A stretch of 64,000 bases of DNA from Saccharibacillus deserti (GCF_013618475.1 NZ_JABJVN010000001.1:806001-870000), one strand, 5' to 3'. Positions 1 through 9,215 are shown, numbered from the stretch's first letter. Notes: generated from the letters alone by a model not told the origin. Translations and numbers: made by a program.

Positions 1-1002
1 GGCTGGGACAGCGTAGAGACCGACTGGCGCAGTCTGGTTGCGCGGGCGGATATCGATCTGGTCGATATCAACGCCCCAAGCGACGCGCACAAGGAAATCG
101 CGTTGGCCGCTGCGGCGGCCGGCAAGCATATTTTCTGCGAAAAGCCGCTGGCGCTCAGTCTTGCCGATTCGAAAGAGATGCTGGAAGCCGCCGAGCAGGC
201 AGGTGTCAAACATATGGTCGGCTTCAATTACCGTTTCGCGCCGGCCGTGCGTCTGGCCAAGAAACTGATCGAAGAAGGACGTCTGGGTACCCTTTACCAT
301 TTTCGCGGATTGTTCCTGCAGGATTGGATCATGGATCCTGACTTTCCTCTGGTGTGGAGACTGCGCAAGGAGGTAGCCGGCTCGGGTTCGCTCGGCGACC
401 TGGGCGCGCATACGGTCGATATGGCACGCTATCTGGTAGGAGAGTTCGACGAAGTGGTCGGTATGACGGAGACGTTCATCAAAGAGCGGCCGATGCCGAC
501 GGAGATGACCGGACTTACGGCAAAAGGCAGTGCGGACGGTCCGCGCGGCGAAGTGACGGTGGACGATGCGGCGATGTTCATGGCCCGGTTCGCCGGCGGG
601 GCGCTCGGCACGTTCGAAGCGACCCGCTTCGCGAACGGTCATCGAAGCACCAATTCATTCGAGATCAACGGCAGCCTTGGCAGCGTGCGGTTCGATTTTG
701 AACGGATGAACGAGCTTGAAGTCTATTTCTCGAACGATGCCGAAGACGTGCAGGGCTTCCGGCGCGTGCTGGCGACCGATGCGGCGCATGAGTATATGCA
801 TGCCTGGTGGCCGGCCGGACATACGATCGGTTACGAACATACCGTGACGCATGAAGTGCACGAGCTGATGAAAGCGATCGCGGAAGACCGTCAACCGGTC
901 CCGAACTTCGTGGACGGTGTGAAATGCCAGGCCGTTCTTGAAGCCGTGGAACGGTCGGCGGCCGAGAAACGCTGGGTCAGCCTGCGGGAATTCGACAACT
1001 GA
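1..1002 (+). CDS. Gfo/Idh/MocA family oxidoreductase (5' end outside window)
   Basis: The reading frame is already open at base 1, so the N-terminal part of the Rossmann domain lies outside the window. What remains (about 333 codons) has the family signature EKPLA about 50 residues in, preceded by a segment reading DLVDINAPSDAH, which matches the NAD(P)-binding half. The C-terminal half is the alpha/beta dimerisation and substrate domain, including a GSLGDLGAHTVDMARYL stretch typical of dehydrogenases acting on inositols or other polyols and sugars. The substrate cannot be told from sequence. A strong hairpin terminator follows at 1045. Confidence 0.9.
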   Translation, partial: GWDSVETDWRSLVARADIDLVDINAPSDAHKEIALAAAAAGKHIFCEKPLALSLADSKEMLEAAEQAGVKHMVGFNYRFAPAVRLAKKLIEEGRLGTLYHFRGLFLQDWIMDPDFPLVWRLRKEVAGSGSLGDLGAHTVDMARYLVGEFDEVVGMTETFIKERPMPTEMTGLTAKGSADGPRGEVTVDDAAMFMARFAGGALGTFEATRFANGHRSTNSFEINGSLGSVRFDFERMNELEVYFSNDAEDVQGFRRVLATDAAHEYMHAWWPAGHTIGYEHTVTHEVHELMKAIAEDRQPVPNFVDGVKCQAVLEAVERSAAEKRWVSLREFDN

Positions 1003-1044
1003 CGAAGCCGCACCAACAGAAGCCGCGCCAACAGCGGAGCCGTC

Positions 1045-1077
1045 AAAAAACCTTCTCCGGACCGGAGAAGGTTTTTT
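1045..1077. terminator. Bidirectional intrinsic terminator
   Basis: CCTTCTCCGG and CCGGAGAAGG form a near-perfect stem flanked by A6 on the left and T6 on the right. It can stop both the plus-strand oxidoreductase and the minus-strand PH-like gene. Confidence 0.9.
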
Positions 1078-1090
1078 GGCTTGTTTGGCC

Positions 1091-1525
1091 TCAGCCGTTT
1101 TCTTTTTTGATATCCGGCACGTCCACTTTGATCTTGCGGTTGGCCGCTTGGAGCTGCTTGAGGAACTGCTCTTCCCGAAGCGGGGAAATCAGAATGCTGC
1201 CGCCGGTATAGAGGATCTCCAGACGGCTGCGCGAATGGGCGGGGCCCGAGTTGAAACTGCGTTTGCGGCGAACGGCTTCGATCCGGTCGATCGGGATATT
1301 CCAGTTCAGCGGACCCGAACGCACGCGCAGATGGCCGTCCTGAATCTCATAGTTCGTAATATACCAGGTGGAGACTACGAACATCAGAATCAACAGCCAG
1401 ACCGGAATGAACAGCAGGGAGCCTCCGGTGCTGAGTCCCATCCAGACCAGGATCAGCAGAATGATAATAATGGACCAGTTCAGAATGAAGAAGAAAATGT
1501 CTTTCTCGCTTTTGTATCGATTCAT
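1091..1525 (-). CDS. Small membrane protein with bacterial PH-like domain
   Basis: A 144-residue protein. Two adjacent hydrophobic segments (about residues 10-30 and 36-54) are followed by a soluble domain with the pattern YEIQDGHLRVRSGP and IPIDRIEAVRR, typical of YdbS/YyaB-like bacterial PH domains. A basic and acidic tail closes it. The role is unknown; such proteins are usually small cytoplasmic-membrane proteins. It converges on the oxidoreductase at the shared terminator. Confidence 0.6.
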   Translation of the reverse strand: MNRYKSEKDIFFFILNWSIIIILLILVWMGLSTGGSLLFIPVWLLILMFVVSTWYITNYEIQDGHLRVRSGPLNWNIPIDRIEAVRRKRSFNSGPAHSRSRLEILYTGGSILISPLREEQFLKQLQAANRKIKVDVPDIKKENG

Positions 1526-1756
1526 GCCCGCCTCCGAATAAATGATTTCCTGTTCATTCTACAGGAGCGCGGCCGCTTCGTACAACGATGGAAAAGATCC
1601 GGGGGGTTGAAGGGCCTCAACTGTCACAAACCTGCATCCCCAAAAAGGAATTCGCTCTTTCGCTTTACCAGAGAAAAGAGTATAGTAGAAAACCGGAGTT
1701 CTCTTTTGCGACTCCCTGTTAGAGAGATAGAGTATGAACGAAAAGGGGTATTTGGA

Positions 1757-3178
1757 TTGAGTAAGGGAAAGCCATTGGGTTTATGGGTGTTGACGGCATT
1801 GGTCGTCGGCAATATGGTCGGATCGGGCATTTTCATGCTGCCGCGTTCGCTGGCGGAAGCCGCAAGTCCGGCAGGTACGGTACTGGCCTGGGCAGTGACA
1901 GGTTTCGGTGTGCTGATGCTGGCGCTTGTATTCGGAAATCTGGCGCTGCGCAAACCGGATCTGAACGGAGGTCCGCAAATCTATGCCAAAGAATTGTTCC
2001 CGAACAGCCCGAATTTATCGCTGCTGTCGGGATTTATGTCGAGCTGGGGATACTGGATCGGCAATATCGCGGGATTTGTTGCGGTGATTACGACGTTCGC
2101 GAGTTATCTGTCCACCTTTTTCCCTGCAATGAACAGCACGGTGATCTTGATGAGCGCAGGCGACTTCCAACTGACGATCGGCCATGCGCTGAATTTCATC
2201 GTCTGCTCGCTGCTGCTGTGGAGTACGCATTTTCTGGCGCTGAGAGGCATCGAGGGTGCCGGACGGCTTAACTTGATCGCAACGGCTACGAAAGTGATCG
2301 GTTTTGCCCTGTTTATCGTCATCGCGCTGTTTGCGTTCCAGTCGTCCACGATGGGACAGTTCGCAGCCGCACATCTGGACAGCGAAGGACGATCCGTTTC
2401 GCTGCTGTCGCAGGTCAATGCGGCGGCGGTCGTGACCTTGTGGGCATTTATCGGCGTGGAGTCGGCGACCGTGTTCGCGGCACGCGCTAAACGCAAAAAA
2501 GACGTCAGCCGCGCGACGGTTGCCGGACTTGCGATCTCGATCGTGCTGTATGTGGGAATCAGTATTCTGACCATGGGCCTTCTGCCCAAGGAACAGCTGA
2601 TGCAGTCGCAGAATCCGCTCGTCGATGCGATGGCGGCCGTACTCGGTCCGTACGGCGGTTATCTGCTGGCCGCGCTCGGATTGATCAGTCTGATCGGTTC
2701 CACGATCGGCTGGGTGCTGCTGAGTGCGGAAGTGCCTTACGAAGCGGCCCGGCAGCGTGTCTTCCTGCAGCCGTTTCGCAAAGAGAACGACAAAGGCATG
2801 CCGAAACTGTCGCTGTGGATCTCGAACGGTCTCGGCCAACTGCTGATCTTCTCGACGATCTCCGGTTCGATCTCGCAGGCGTTCGACTTCATTATCGTGG
2901 TCGCCACGCTTGCGTATCTGGTCCCTTACCTGATCGCCTCGGTCTACCAGCTTAAGCTGACGCTGACAGGGGAAGGATATTCGGTTATGCGGGAGCGCCG
3001 CATGGACGGCATCGTCGCGGTGCTTGCGACGATCTACTCGATCTGGGTCGTTTATGCGGGTATGGGCGATTGGCAAACCTTCCTGTTCGGCGTTCTGCTG
3101 CTGGCCAGCGGCATCGTGTTTTATCCGCTGCTGCACAAGCAGCTGCGGGAAGCGGACGAAAGGAACAAAGGGATTTGA
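1757..3178 (+). CDS. APC-superfamily amino acid permease/antiporter
   Basis: A 473-residue polytopic membrane protein with about 12 hydrophobic segments. The N-terminus carries the APC hallmark GNMVGSGIFMLP in TM1, and a conserved WAFIGVESATVFAARA segment lies in TM6. The overall shape resembles arginine/ornithine or other basic amino acid antiporters (ArcD/YdgI group), but the substrate is not determined. The start is a TTG at 1757, chosen because AAAAGGGG lies 8 bases upstream and the first TM begins shortly after; the open frame continues much further upstream without family similarity. Confidence 0.85.
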   Translation: MSKGKPLGLWVLTALVVGNMVGSGIFMLPRSLAEAASPAGTVLAWAVTGFGVLMLALVFGNLALRKPDLNGGPQIYAKELFPNSPNLSLLSGFMSSWGYWIGNIAGFVAVITTFASYLSTFFPAMNSTVILMSAGDFQLTIGHALNFIVCSLLLWSTHFLALRGIEGAGRLNLIATATKVIGFALFIVIALFAFQSSTMGQFAAAHLDSEGRSVSLLSQVNAAAVVTLWAFIGVESATVFAARAKRKKDVSRATVAGLAISIVLYVGISILTMGLLPKEQLMQSQNPLVDAMAAVLGPYGGYLLAALGLISLIGSTIGWVLLSAEVPYEAARQRVFLQPFRKENDKGMPKLSLWISNGLGQLLIFSTISGSISQAFDFIIVVATLAYLVPYLIASVYQLKLTLTGEGYSVMRERRMDGIVAVLATIYSIWVVYAGMGDWQTFLFGVLLLASGIVFYPLLHKQLREADERNKGI

Positions 3179-3205
3179 TTCAACCTCGATTAATGCTCGG
3201 AAACA

Positions 3206-3234
3206 GGCGGCCGCTTTATGGCCGTCTTTTTTTG
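3206..3234 (+). terminator. Intrinsic terminator after the APC permease
   Basis: GGCGGCC pairs with GGCCGTC (one G-T pair) around a 7-base loop and is followed by T7. Confidence 0.8.
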
Positions 3235-3310
3235 ATGTGCTTTTTCGTAAATGGGATATGAAAATTAAAACTTATCAAATCTTAGATTTGAGAAGAACGA
3301 GGGCATAAGA

Positions 3311-3948
3311 ATGAAAACAAAGTGGATGATGATCGGGTTGATTGCGGTATTGACGGCATGCGGAGGAGAAAAGACTCAAGTGAACAATGAAGGGGACACG
3401 CCAACAGAGCGGGCCGCCGTTGTCGAACCAACCAGCGAAGAAACGCAGGCCGATCAGTCCGGGACCGAGGAAACGGTCAAAGCCGACGTTCCGCCCGCAA
3501 CCGATGCCATTCAGTCGGATGATCCTGCGACGACCGCCAATACCAATCCAAGTGTCGATGAGGATACCCAAGCGAACGTGGACACATCGGACGTGATTGA
3601 AGATTATGCCGACTACGATCCGCAAAGCGTTGTGGAAATGGTCCAACAAGGCGCTTTGAATTCGTATTCGGCGCAGCCGGTCGGCGAAGTAATTGAAAAT
3701 TTTTTCAGCAATCCCGAGTGGAGGCATTTCAAATCGGAAGAGGAAGACGACATCGTGGAGTTTACGGGAGACGCTCTTTACGAAGAAGAAGCGCATACGA
3801 CTATTCAGTTTATGCTGCATGAAGATGTGACTTTTGAACTCGGGGAGTCTGGGTAGGTCTCGAAGGCCAGAACATCGATGAAGAGCATTCCATGTCCGAC
3901 GAAGAAATCAAAGAAACGCTTAACATCATCTACGGCATCAAGCAGTAG
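3311..3948 (+). pseudogene. Putative lipoprotein, frameshifted near its C-terminus
   Basis: Reading from ATG 3311 gives MKTKWMMIGLIAVLTACGG, a lipoprotein signal peptide with lipobox LTAC. A long acidic Thr/Glu/Asp-rich linker (about residues 20-100) follows, then a folded-looking domain, and the frame stops at 3854-3856. The coding sense continues in another frame to TAG 3946-3948 (GQNIDEEHSMSDEEIKETL). Restoring one G in the run at 3842-3845 joins them as ELGGVWVGLEGQN, giving about 212 residues. I infer a one-base deletion, either real or a sequencing error. The family is not recognised. Confidence 0.55.
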
Positions 3949-3980
3949 AAAATGTGGGACATCGTTTAAGTATAACAAGA

Positions 3981-4013
3981 AAAAAGATCACCGTATCTGG
4001 GCGATCTTTTTTC
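3981..4013 (+). terminator. Intrinsic terminator after the lipoprotein gene
   Basis: AAAAAAGATC and GATCTTTTTT flank an ACC/GGG extension and short loop; the right arm ends in a T run. It lies about 35 bases after the frameshifted lipoprotein gene. Confidence 0.75.
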
Positions 4014-4016
4014 TTT

Positions 4017-4206
4017 ATGGTAAAATTAAGCGAGCAAGCGATCGGAAAAAGCATGCGCTGAAATCTGGGGCAAAGATGATTCTTATATGAGAAGAACCTT
4101 TAGTCAATTTCCGGCTGGAACAATAAGAAAATTCGGCAAAGTTTGGATCGTCACCAGAGAAGGCATGGAAGCAAGATATGGACCTGCAACAGCAACTAAA
4201 GAATGA
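4017..4206 (+). pseudogene. Small helix-turn-helix protein remnant, frameshifted
   Basis: From ATG 4017 the frame reads MVKLSEQAIGK and then stops within a few codons. The next frame continues as CAEIWGKDDSYMRR, TIRKFGKVWIV and TREGMEARYG to TGA 4206. Removing one A from the A5 run near 4046 fuses them into a protein of about 62 residues resembling small HTH proteins of phage or plasmid origin (EAxxIWGKxDSYVR, then RKFGKxWxVTxEGM). The only complete ATG frame (4087-4206) gives 39 residues. No ribosome binding site is visible before 4017, and the terminator of the previous gene abuts it. It is probably a decayed accessory gene. Confidence 0.4.
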
Positions 4207-4541
4207 GAGAATACGCTATAGCTATATGATTAAAAGAGGTTCGATTAACCCGAATATAAAACAATTTTACAGGAAGGTTGCCAACTGCCACAAGTCTATT
4301 CTGTTTAGATGAACAGTTTTCTCCGGCAGCCTTTGGATTTTCAAACGAACAGGACTTTCTCAACAGCTTGAAGCGTTCCGAATGAGAATTCGGAACGCTT
4401 TTTTAGGATATAAGGAAGCAGCCGCGCAGAAAGGCAACGTTCTTTTTGATCGTAATTCATTTGTCTGGGCTATCCTTGGACTGTTAAACTGAGGAAAGGC
4501 ATACAGACCTACATAAATCAGAGAAACGGTGGAAATCAACC
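4207..4541. other. AT-rich intergenic stretch before hscC
   Basis: No convincing gene is present. It holds one strong terminator hairpin (4372-4404) and, near 4461-4490, a weak promoter-like pair (TTGTCT, 17 bases, TTAAAC) that could drive hscC. The composition is more AT-rich than the flanking genes, like the two broken small genes before it. Confidence 0.4.
4372..4404 (+). terminator. Intrinsic terminator upstream of hscC
   Basis: AGCGTTCCG pairs perfectly with CGGAACGCT around a 10-base loop, followed by T6. It may end the decayed small-gene region. Confidence 0.85.
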
Positions 4542-6239
4542 ATGACCATTATCGGAATCGATCTGGGCACGACAAACAGCGCCGTCTCCGTCTGGAAAAA
4601 CGGACAGGCCGTGCTGATCCCCAATGCCCTGGGGGATAAATTGACGCCGTCTGTCGTCGGTGTCGACGGCAACGGGGATATTTTGATCGGGCGGATCGCG
4701 CGGGAACGTCTGCTGACACACCCTCTGCTGACCACGGCCGCTTTCAAGCGGCATATGGGCACGCCGCGCGAAATCCGCCTCGGCGACCGCCGTTTTCGTG
4801 CGGAAGAGCTGTCGGCGCTTGTGCTTCGGGCACTCAAAGCGGACGCGGAGAGTTTCCTCGGCGAGCCGGTGACCGAAGCGGTCATCAGCGTACCGGCCTA
4901 CTTCAACGACACGCAGCGCAAAGCGACCCGCATGGCGGGCGAGCTGGCCGGCCTGACGGTCGAACGTCTGCTCAACGAACCGACAGCTGCCGCGATCGCT
5001 TACGGACTGCACCAGCAGAAGCCCGAGACCCAGTTTCTGGTGTTCGATCTGGGCGGCGGGACGTTCGACGTCTCGATTCTGGAGCTGTTCGACGGCGTGA
5101 TGGAAGTCAAGTCGGTTGCCGGAGACAATTATCTGGGCGGCGAAGATTTTACCGATGCCATCGTCGATCATTATTTGTCGTCGTTTAATGTGCAGGCTTC
5201 TTCGCTGGAACGCAAAACGCTTGCTTTTTTAAGGGATCAGGCGGAAATGGGCAAGCGCTTGTTGTCCCGGGATCAGCCGATTCACCTGCGGGCGGGTATC
5301 GGAGGCGAGATGAGAGAACTGCGGATCGACCGCGAACGGTTCGAAAAACTGGTACAGCCTTTGGTCGAACGGCTGCGGCGTCCGATCGAACGCGCGCTGC
5401 TGGATGCGTCGATCGATGCGTCGGCAGTGGACGAGATCGTGATGGTCGGCGGAGCTTCGCGTATGCCTGCGGTCTACGGGATGCTGAGCCGGATGTTCGG
5501 CCGTCTGCCTGCTGCGCATATCGATCCGGACGAGACCGTCGCGGTCGGTGCGGGCGTTCAGGCGGGCATGAAAGAACGCAGCGAAGAATTTCAGGATGTA
5601 GTCATGACGGACGTTTGCCCGTACACGCTCGGAACCGAGGTGGCCATGGCTTATGCGACAGGCGAATACGAGAGCGGGCATTTCAGTCCGATTATCGACC
5701 GCAACACGTTTGTTCCGGTCAGCCGGGTCAAACGGTTTTCTACGGTGAATGAGGAGCAGACCCGGATTATCGTGAAAATCTATCAGGGCGAGAACCGGCT
5801 TGCGGCGAACAATCTGCTGCTCGGCGAGCTGGAAGTCGAATTCCCTCCCGGAACGGCGGGCATCCGCGATATCGATATCCGTTACACTTACGATATCAAC
5901 GGGATTCTGGAAGTCGAAGTCAAAACCGTCGGTTTGGACGACGTGCACCGGATTGTGATCGAAGAAAATCCCGGCGTGATGAGCCGGGAAGAGATCGAAC
6001 GGCGTCTGGCGCAGCTGTCCGCCCTCAAAATGCATCCGAGAGACCAGGAGAAAAACCGGCTGCTGCTGGCACGCGGCGACCGTCTCTACGAGGAACGGCT
6101 GGGCGACGAACGGGAATGGATCGGGCTTGCCCTACAGCGCTTCGAAGCGGCTTTGCACCGGCAGGACGAGCGGGAAATCCGGGAGGAAGCGGAGCGGCTG
6201 GAACAGTTCCTGGATCAATTCGAAAGGAACCGGCGCTAA
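4542..6239 (+). CDS. hscC: Hsp70-family chaperone, HscC type
   Basis: A 565-residue Hsp70, shorter than DnaK (about 610-640) and close to E. coli HscC (about 556). The ATPase domain shows the phosphate loop [11 protein letters not shown] (residues 4-14), [11 protein letters not shown] near 145, [12 protein letters not shown] near 167 and [11 protein letters not shown] near 300. The substrate-binding beta domain (about 370-490) lacks the long EEVD-like lid and tail of DnaK. The start ATG 4542 gives the canonical [10 protein letters not shown]-terminus. The next gene starts directly after its stop, and a J-protein partner encoded there is the expected co-chaperone. Clients are unknown. Confidence 0.88.
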   Translation: MTIIGIDLGTTNSAVSVWKNGQAVLIPNALGDKLTPSVVGVDGNGDILIGRIARERLLTHPLLTTAAFKRHMGTPREIRLGDRRFRAEELSALVLRALKADAESFLGEPVTEAVISVPAYFNDTQRKATRMAGELAGLTVERLLNEPTAAAIAYGLHQQKPETQFLVFDLGGGTFDVSILELFDGVMEVKSVAGDNYLGGEDFTDAIVDHYLSSFNVQASSLERKTLAFLRDQAEMGKRLLSRDQPIHLRAGIGGEMRELRIDRERFEKLVQPLVERLRRPIERALLDASIDASAVDEIVMVGGASRMPAVYGMLSRMFGRLPAAHIDPDETVAVGAGVQAGMKERSEEFQDVVMTDVCPYTLGTEVAMAYATGEYESGHFSPIIDRNTFVPVSRVKRFSTVNEEQTRIIVKIYQGENRLAANNLLLGELEVEFPPGTAGIRDIDIRYTYDINGILEVEVKTVGLDDVHRIVIEENPGVMSREEIERRLAQLSALKMHPRDQEKNRLLLARGDRLYEERLGDEREWIGLALQRFEAALHRQDEREIREEAERLEQFLDQFERNRR

Positions 6240-6240
6240 G

Positions 6241-8160
6241 ATGGGGGTCTGGGGAATTCTGGGCATCGCGCCTACCGCAGATACCCGTGCCATCAAACGT
6301 GCCTATGCCGCCCTGCTCAAGCAGGTGCATCCGGAAGACGATCCGGAAGGTTTCCAGCGGCTGCGGGAAGCTTACGGGGAAGCGCTGGAATTAGCCAAGA
6401 CGCTTACGCCGGAAGAGGTCGCGCGCGGACAGTCCGAAGCCGCTTCTGCGCAGGGTTTGCCCGGCATGGGAAGCTTTGACCGGGGCAATGAAGAAGATCG
6501 GCATGAGGCGCAGGCGGCAGAGCGGTCGCCTGGCGACCTGCCTGTCTGGGGGCGGGCCAACCGCCTGGCTCGGCGAAGAAAGGAAGAAGCTGCCGGGCAG
6601 CCGCCGAATCCGCAGCGGGAAGCCGATACGAACGGCCGCGCAGCGATTCCGGCATTTCCTGCGGAGCCGGCAGCAGGCGAAGAACGGGAAGCGGAAATAT
6701 GGATTCGCCGCTTCGAACAGCTGTACGAAAATTATGCGCTGCGGATCCGAACGGAAGCCTGGCAGGAACTGCTCGAACAAGACCGGCTGCAGTGTCTGGC
6801 GTTCAAACAGGCGCTGCAGCCGCGTCTGCTCGTTTTTTTGGCCCAGCATCCTTATCTGCCGCGCGCGGTTTGGCGGATGTTGGACCGTATCTTTTATTGG
6901 ACGGACGATGAGATTGGGCTGGCGCAGCTCGTTCCGCCCGGTTTTGCCGCTTTTATGCTCGATTCGATCCGGCAGGCGGCGGAGCTTCGTTTCGATTACC
7001 TGCCCAAAGGCGCGGATTTCGATCAGGACGAATTTCTCGGTCTTCGCAGCCGGGGAGCGGCCCGGCTCAGAAGCGGCAGTCTGGAAGAAGCGCTGGAAGA
7101 TTTCGATGCGGCGTTCCGGCTGTTTGCCGGAGACCCGGATCTGCTGCGCCTTCGGGCGACGGCTCTGCATTTGATGGGCGACGACGAGAAAGCCGAGATC
7201 GACTGGGCTTCGCTGGTCGGACGTTATCCGCGAGAGCGGGATGCCCTGATGCGTCTGGCCGATCTGATGCTTGAAAGCGATCGGGCTTCCGATGCATTGG
7301 GATTATACCGGCGGGCGCTGGATCTGCTGCCGAACGATCCGCATGCCCTGCTGGGCCTGGCGCGCTGCTACCGCGAGCTGGAGCGATTCGCGGAATCGTT
7401 CCAGGCGTGCGAACTGGCGCTGCTGCTTGAACCTTCCGATATCGAGCTCCGCATCCGTCTGCTGGAGCTGCTGGAACAGGATCTGGAGCGGCAGTTGGTC
7501 GTACTGAAGCGCTATCCCGGCGACAAAGAAACGAGAGCTGCGGCAGCCGAGTGTCTGTTCGAGTTGGAACGGTACGCCGAATGCGAGCGCCTGCTGACGG
7601 AAGCGCCGCTGTACGGCTGGACGAGTGCAATGAAGACGCTGCTCGGCCGTACGCTTTGGAAGCTTGGACGCAGGGAAGAAGCGGAAAGAAGCTTCGACGA
7701 AGCGGTCGCTTTGGCTGAAGCGGCAGGGCAAAGCGGATATGAGGCAAGGCTGCACCGGGGAATTTATCGAATGGAGGCCGGACAAACGGAGCCTGCGGAA
7801 GAAGATCTGCGCCTTGCGTCCGCGCTTGGACCGGGCAGCCCGCAGCTTGCGGCCGCATTGGGACGCTGTGCATTCGAAAGCGGCAGATTCGAAGAGTCGG
7901 CCGCTTGGTACGGCCGTGCGCTGCAGGGCAAGCCCGATAGCGCCTACTATGCGGGCCGAGGGCTGGCGCTGCACAAACTGGAGCGCTACGCGGAAGCGAT
8001 CGAAGATTTGGAACGCCGTTTGAGCGTCGAACCGGATTCGCAAGTCATCCTGCAGGCTCACGGCGATTGTCTGGCGAAGCTCGGACGTCCGCTGCCGGCA
8101 TCGACCCGTTCGGAGCTTCCGCACAGCCGCGGCCGCTCCGGCGAGAGCGAGGAGGAATGA
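6241..8160 (+). CDS. J-domain protein with TPR-like repeats (DjlB/DjlC-like co-chaperone)
   Basis: A 639-residue protein. Residues 1-60 form a divergent J domain (GVWGILGIAPTADTRAIKRA) in which the canonical HPD reads H30-P31-E32, followed by DDPEGFQRLREAYGEAL. The same HPE variant is characteristic of the DjlB/DjlC partners of HscC. A charged linker (about 80-160) leads to a middle region and then many TPR-like helical repeats (about 270-620) with LxxxGDxxxAxxxY-type spacing. ATG 6241 starts at the base after the hscC stop codon, so translational coupling is likely. It probably delivers clients to the HscC chaperone. Confidence 0.8.
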   Translation: MGVWGILGIAPTADTRAIKRAYAALLKQVHPEDDPEGFQRLREAYGEALELAKTLTPEEVARGQSEAASAQGLPGMGSFDRGNEEDRHEAQAAERSPGDLPVWGRANRLARRRKEEAAGQPPNPQREADTNGRAAIPAFPAEPAAGEEREAEIWIRRFEQLYENYALRIRTEAWQELLEQDRLQCLAFKQALQPRLLVFLAQHPYLPRAVWRMLDRIFYWTDDEIGLAQLVPPGFAAFMLDSIRQAAELRFDYLPKGADFDQDEFLGLRSRGAARLRSGSLEEALEDFDAAFRLFAGDPDLLRLRATALHLMGDDEKAEIDWASLVGRYPRERDALMRLADLMLESDRASDALGLYRRALDLLPNDPHALLGLARCYRELERFAESFQACELALLLEPSDIELRIRLLELLEQDLERQLVVLKRYPGDKETRAAAAECLFELERYAECERLLTEAPLYGWTSAMKTLLGRTLWKLGRREEAERSFDEAVALAEAAGQSGYEARLHRGIYRMEAGQTEPAEEDLRLASALGPGSPQLAAALGRCAFESGRFEESAAWYGRALQGKPDSAYYAGRGLALHKLERYAEAIEDLERRLSVEPDSQVILQAHGDCLAKLGRPLPASTRSELPHSRGRSGESEEE

Positions 8161-8163
8161 AAA

Positions 8164-8835
8164 ATGGATGAGTATTCGTACCGCAGGGCGCTGCATTGGG
8201 CGGCGTCGCTCGGAGGCCCGCTGCTGGAAGAGCACGGGGCCAAACCGCCTTACGGCATGTATGAATGCGGCAAAGCCCGTTTGGATGCGGCCGGAATCCT
8301 CCGGAATCTTTGGCAGGTCGAAAATGCCGCAGACCTGCGGGAATTGGCGGAACGGTTCTGGTCGGGGCTCGACAATCCGGAGTTTCAGCAGATTCGGCTG
8401 TTCTTCAGCGGATTGACACGGGCGGAGCGTTCCTCCGATCTGGCAGCCCGGACGCCCGGAAGCGTGCGCGGCCGGGAAGGATACGTTGTCAATCTGTATA
8501 TGGATCGCCTGCCGCCCGCGGGTATTGCCGCCTGGGACCTGGGCCGGCTTGCTTTTTATATCCGCTGCGCAAGGTTGGCGCGATATATCAACGAGCAGGA
8601 AGAAGCGGCCTACCTGCTGCACAATGCGGTCCGGGCCCGATTTTCTTACCGGAATTGGGCGGATTACGCGGTAGCTTATATGGCAGGGTGTCAATTCTCG
8701 CAAAAAGACTTGTCCGAGGAAGGGTCCGAGATCCGTCTGGGCCGTCTGCGCAGACTCCTGACCGGCCCGAAAAGTCCGTGGCGGGAGCTGGAATGGGACA
8801 TCATCCTGCCCGAACCTCCGGCACTGCCGGAATAG
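8164..8835 (+). CDS. DUF1266 domain protein linked to HscC
   Basis: A 223-residue protein with the DUF1266 pattern AAWDLGRLAFYIRCARLARY, then INEQEEAAYLL, NWADYAVAYMAG and a WRELEWDIILP tail. E. coli YbeR and YbeU, encoded in the hscC-djlC-djlB cluster, carry the same domain. It begins 3 bases after the J-protein stop, so the three genes form one operon. Biochemical function is unknown; the conserved linkage suggests it works with, or is a client of, the HscC/J-protein pair. Confidence 0.75.
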   Translation: MDEYSYRRALHWAASLGGPLLEEHGAKPPYGMYECGKARLDAAGILRNLWQVENAADLRELAERFWSGLDNPEFQQIRLFFSGLTRAERSSDLAARTPGSVRGREGYVVNLYMDRLPPAGIAAWDLGRLAFYIRCARLARYINEQEEAAYLLHNAVRARFSYRNWADYAVAYMAGCQFSQKDLSEEGSEIRLGRLRRLLTGPKSPWRELEWDIILPEPPALPE

Positions 8836-8851
8836 ACAGGAGTACGGAATA

Positions 8852-9043
8852 GCAGAGATCTGGCTCGGTACGACTCCGGCGTTGGAACTGCGCGGCTTGG
8901 GCCGGAACCGCCGCCGTACCTGGTACCGCAGCCGCCCAATGACGCGCCGGGACATCGTCCTGATTTGCGCAGTACTGATCTCGGCCGCCGCGTTTACGAT
9001 GACGTTCCGGGACGGTTCGAGATTCTATAATCCGTTTTTGTAA
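8852..9043 (+). pseudogene. C-terminal remnant of an EcfT/CbiQ-type transporter subunit
   Basis: About 63 codons read ALELRGLGRNRRRTWY, then MTRRDIVLICAVLI and FRDGSRFYNPFL before TAA 9041-9043. This is the expected C-terminal end of an energy-coupling-factor T subunit: the LExRG(F/Y)G coupling motif, basic linker and last transmembrane helix. The frame is open upstream only through the unrelated DUF1266 gene, and there is no start codon or ribosome binding site. I infer that the rest of the gene, and any A subunits, were deleted. Confidence 0.55.
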
Positions 9044-9080
9044 TGCTTGCATTCGGAGAGCCAACATCGGCAGAGAATTC

Positions 9081-9117
9081 AAAAACCGCCCGTACACGGA
9101 TGTACGGGCGGTTTTTT
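9081..9117. terminator. Bidirectional intrinsic terminator
   Basis: AAAAACCGCCCGTACA pairs with TGTACGGGCGGTTTTTT. It sits between the plus-strand hscC operon and the minus-strand ECF sigma operon. Confidence 0.92.
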
Positions 9118-9215
9118 GGCATACGGTTGATTTCTGCAAGCGGGCGGCTTCGACCTGCTCTGCATAAAGAGTCCGTGTTGGCGCAAACCGAGACCGTTTT
9201 AATCATAGGCGGGAA

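Noticed and set aside
938-1756. Long N-terminal extension of the APC permease frame
   Set aside because: It runs antisense to the PH-like gene and through a terminator, and has no permease similarity; TTG 1757 has a good ribosome binding site.
3878-4090. 70-residue frame after the lipoprotein
   Set aside because: It spans the lipoprotein tail and a terminator in another frame and has no coding character.
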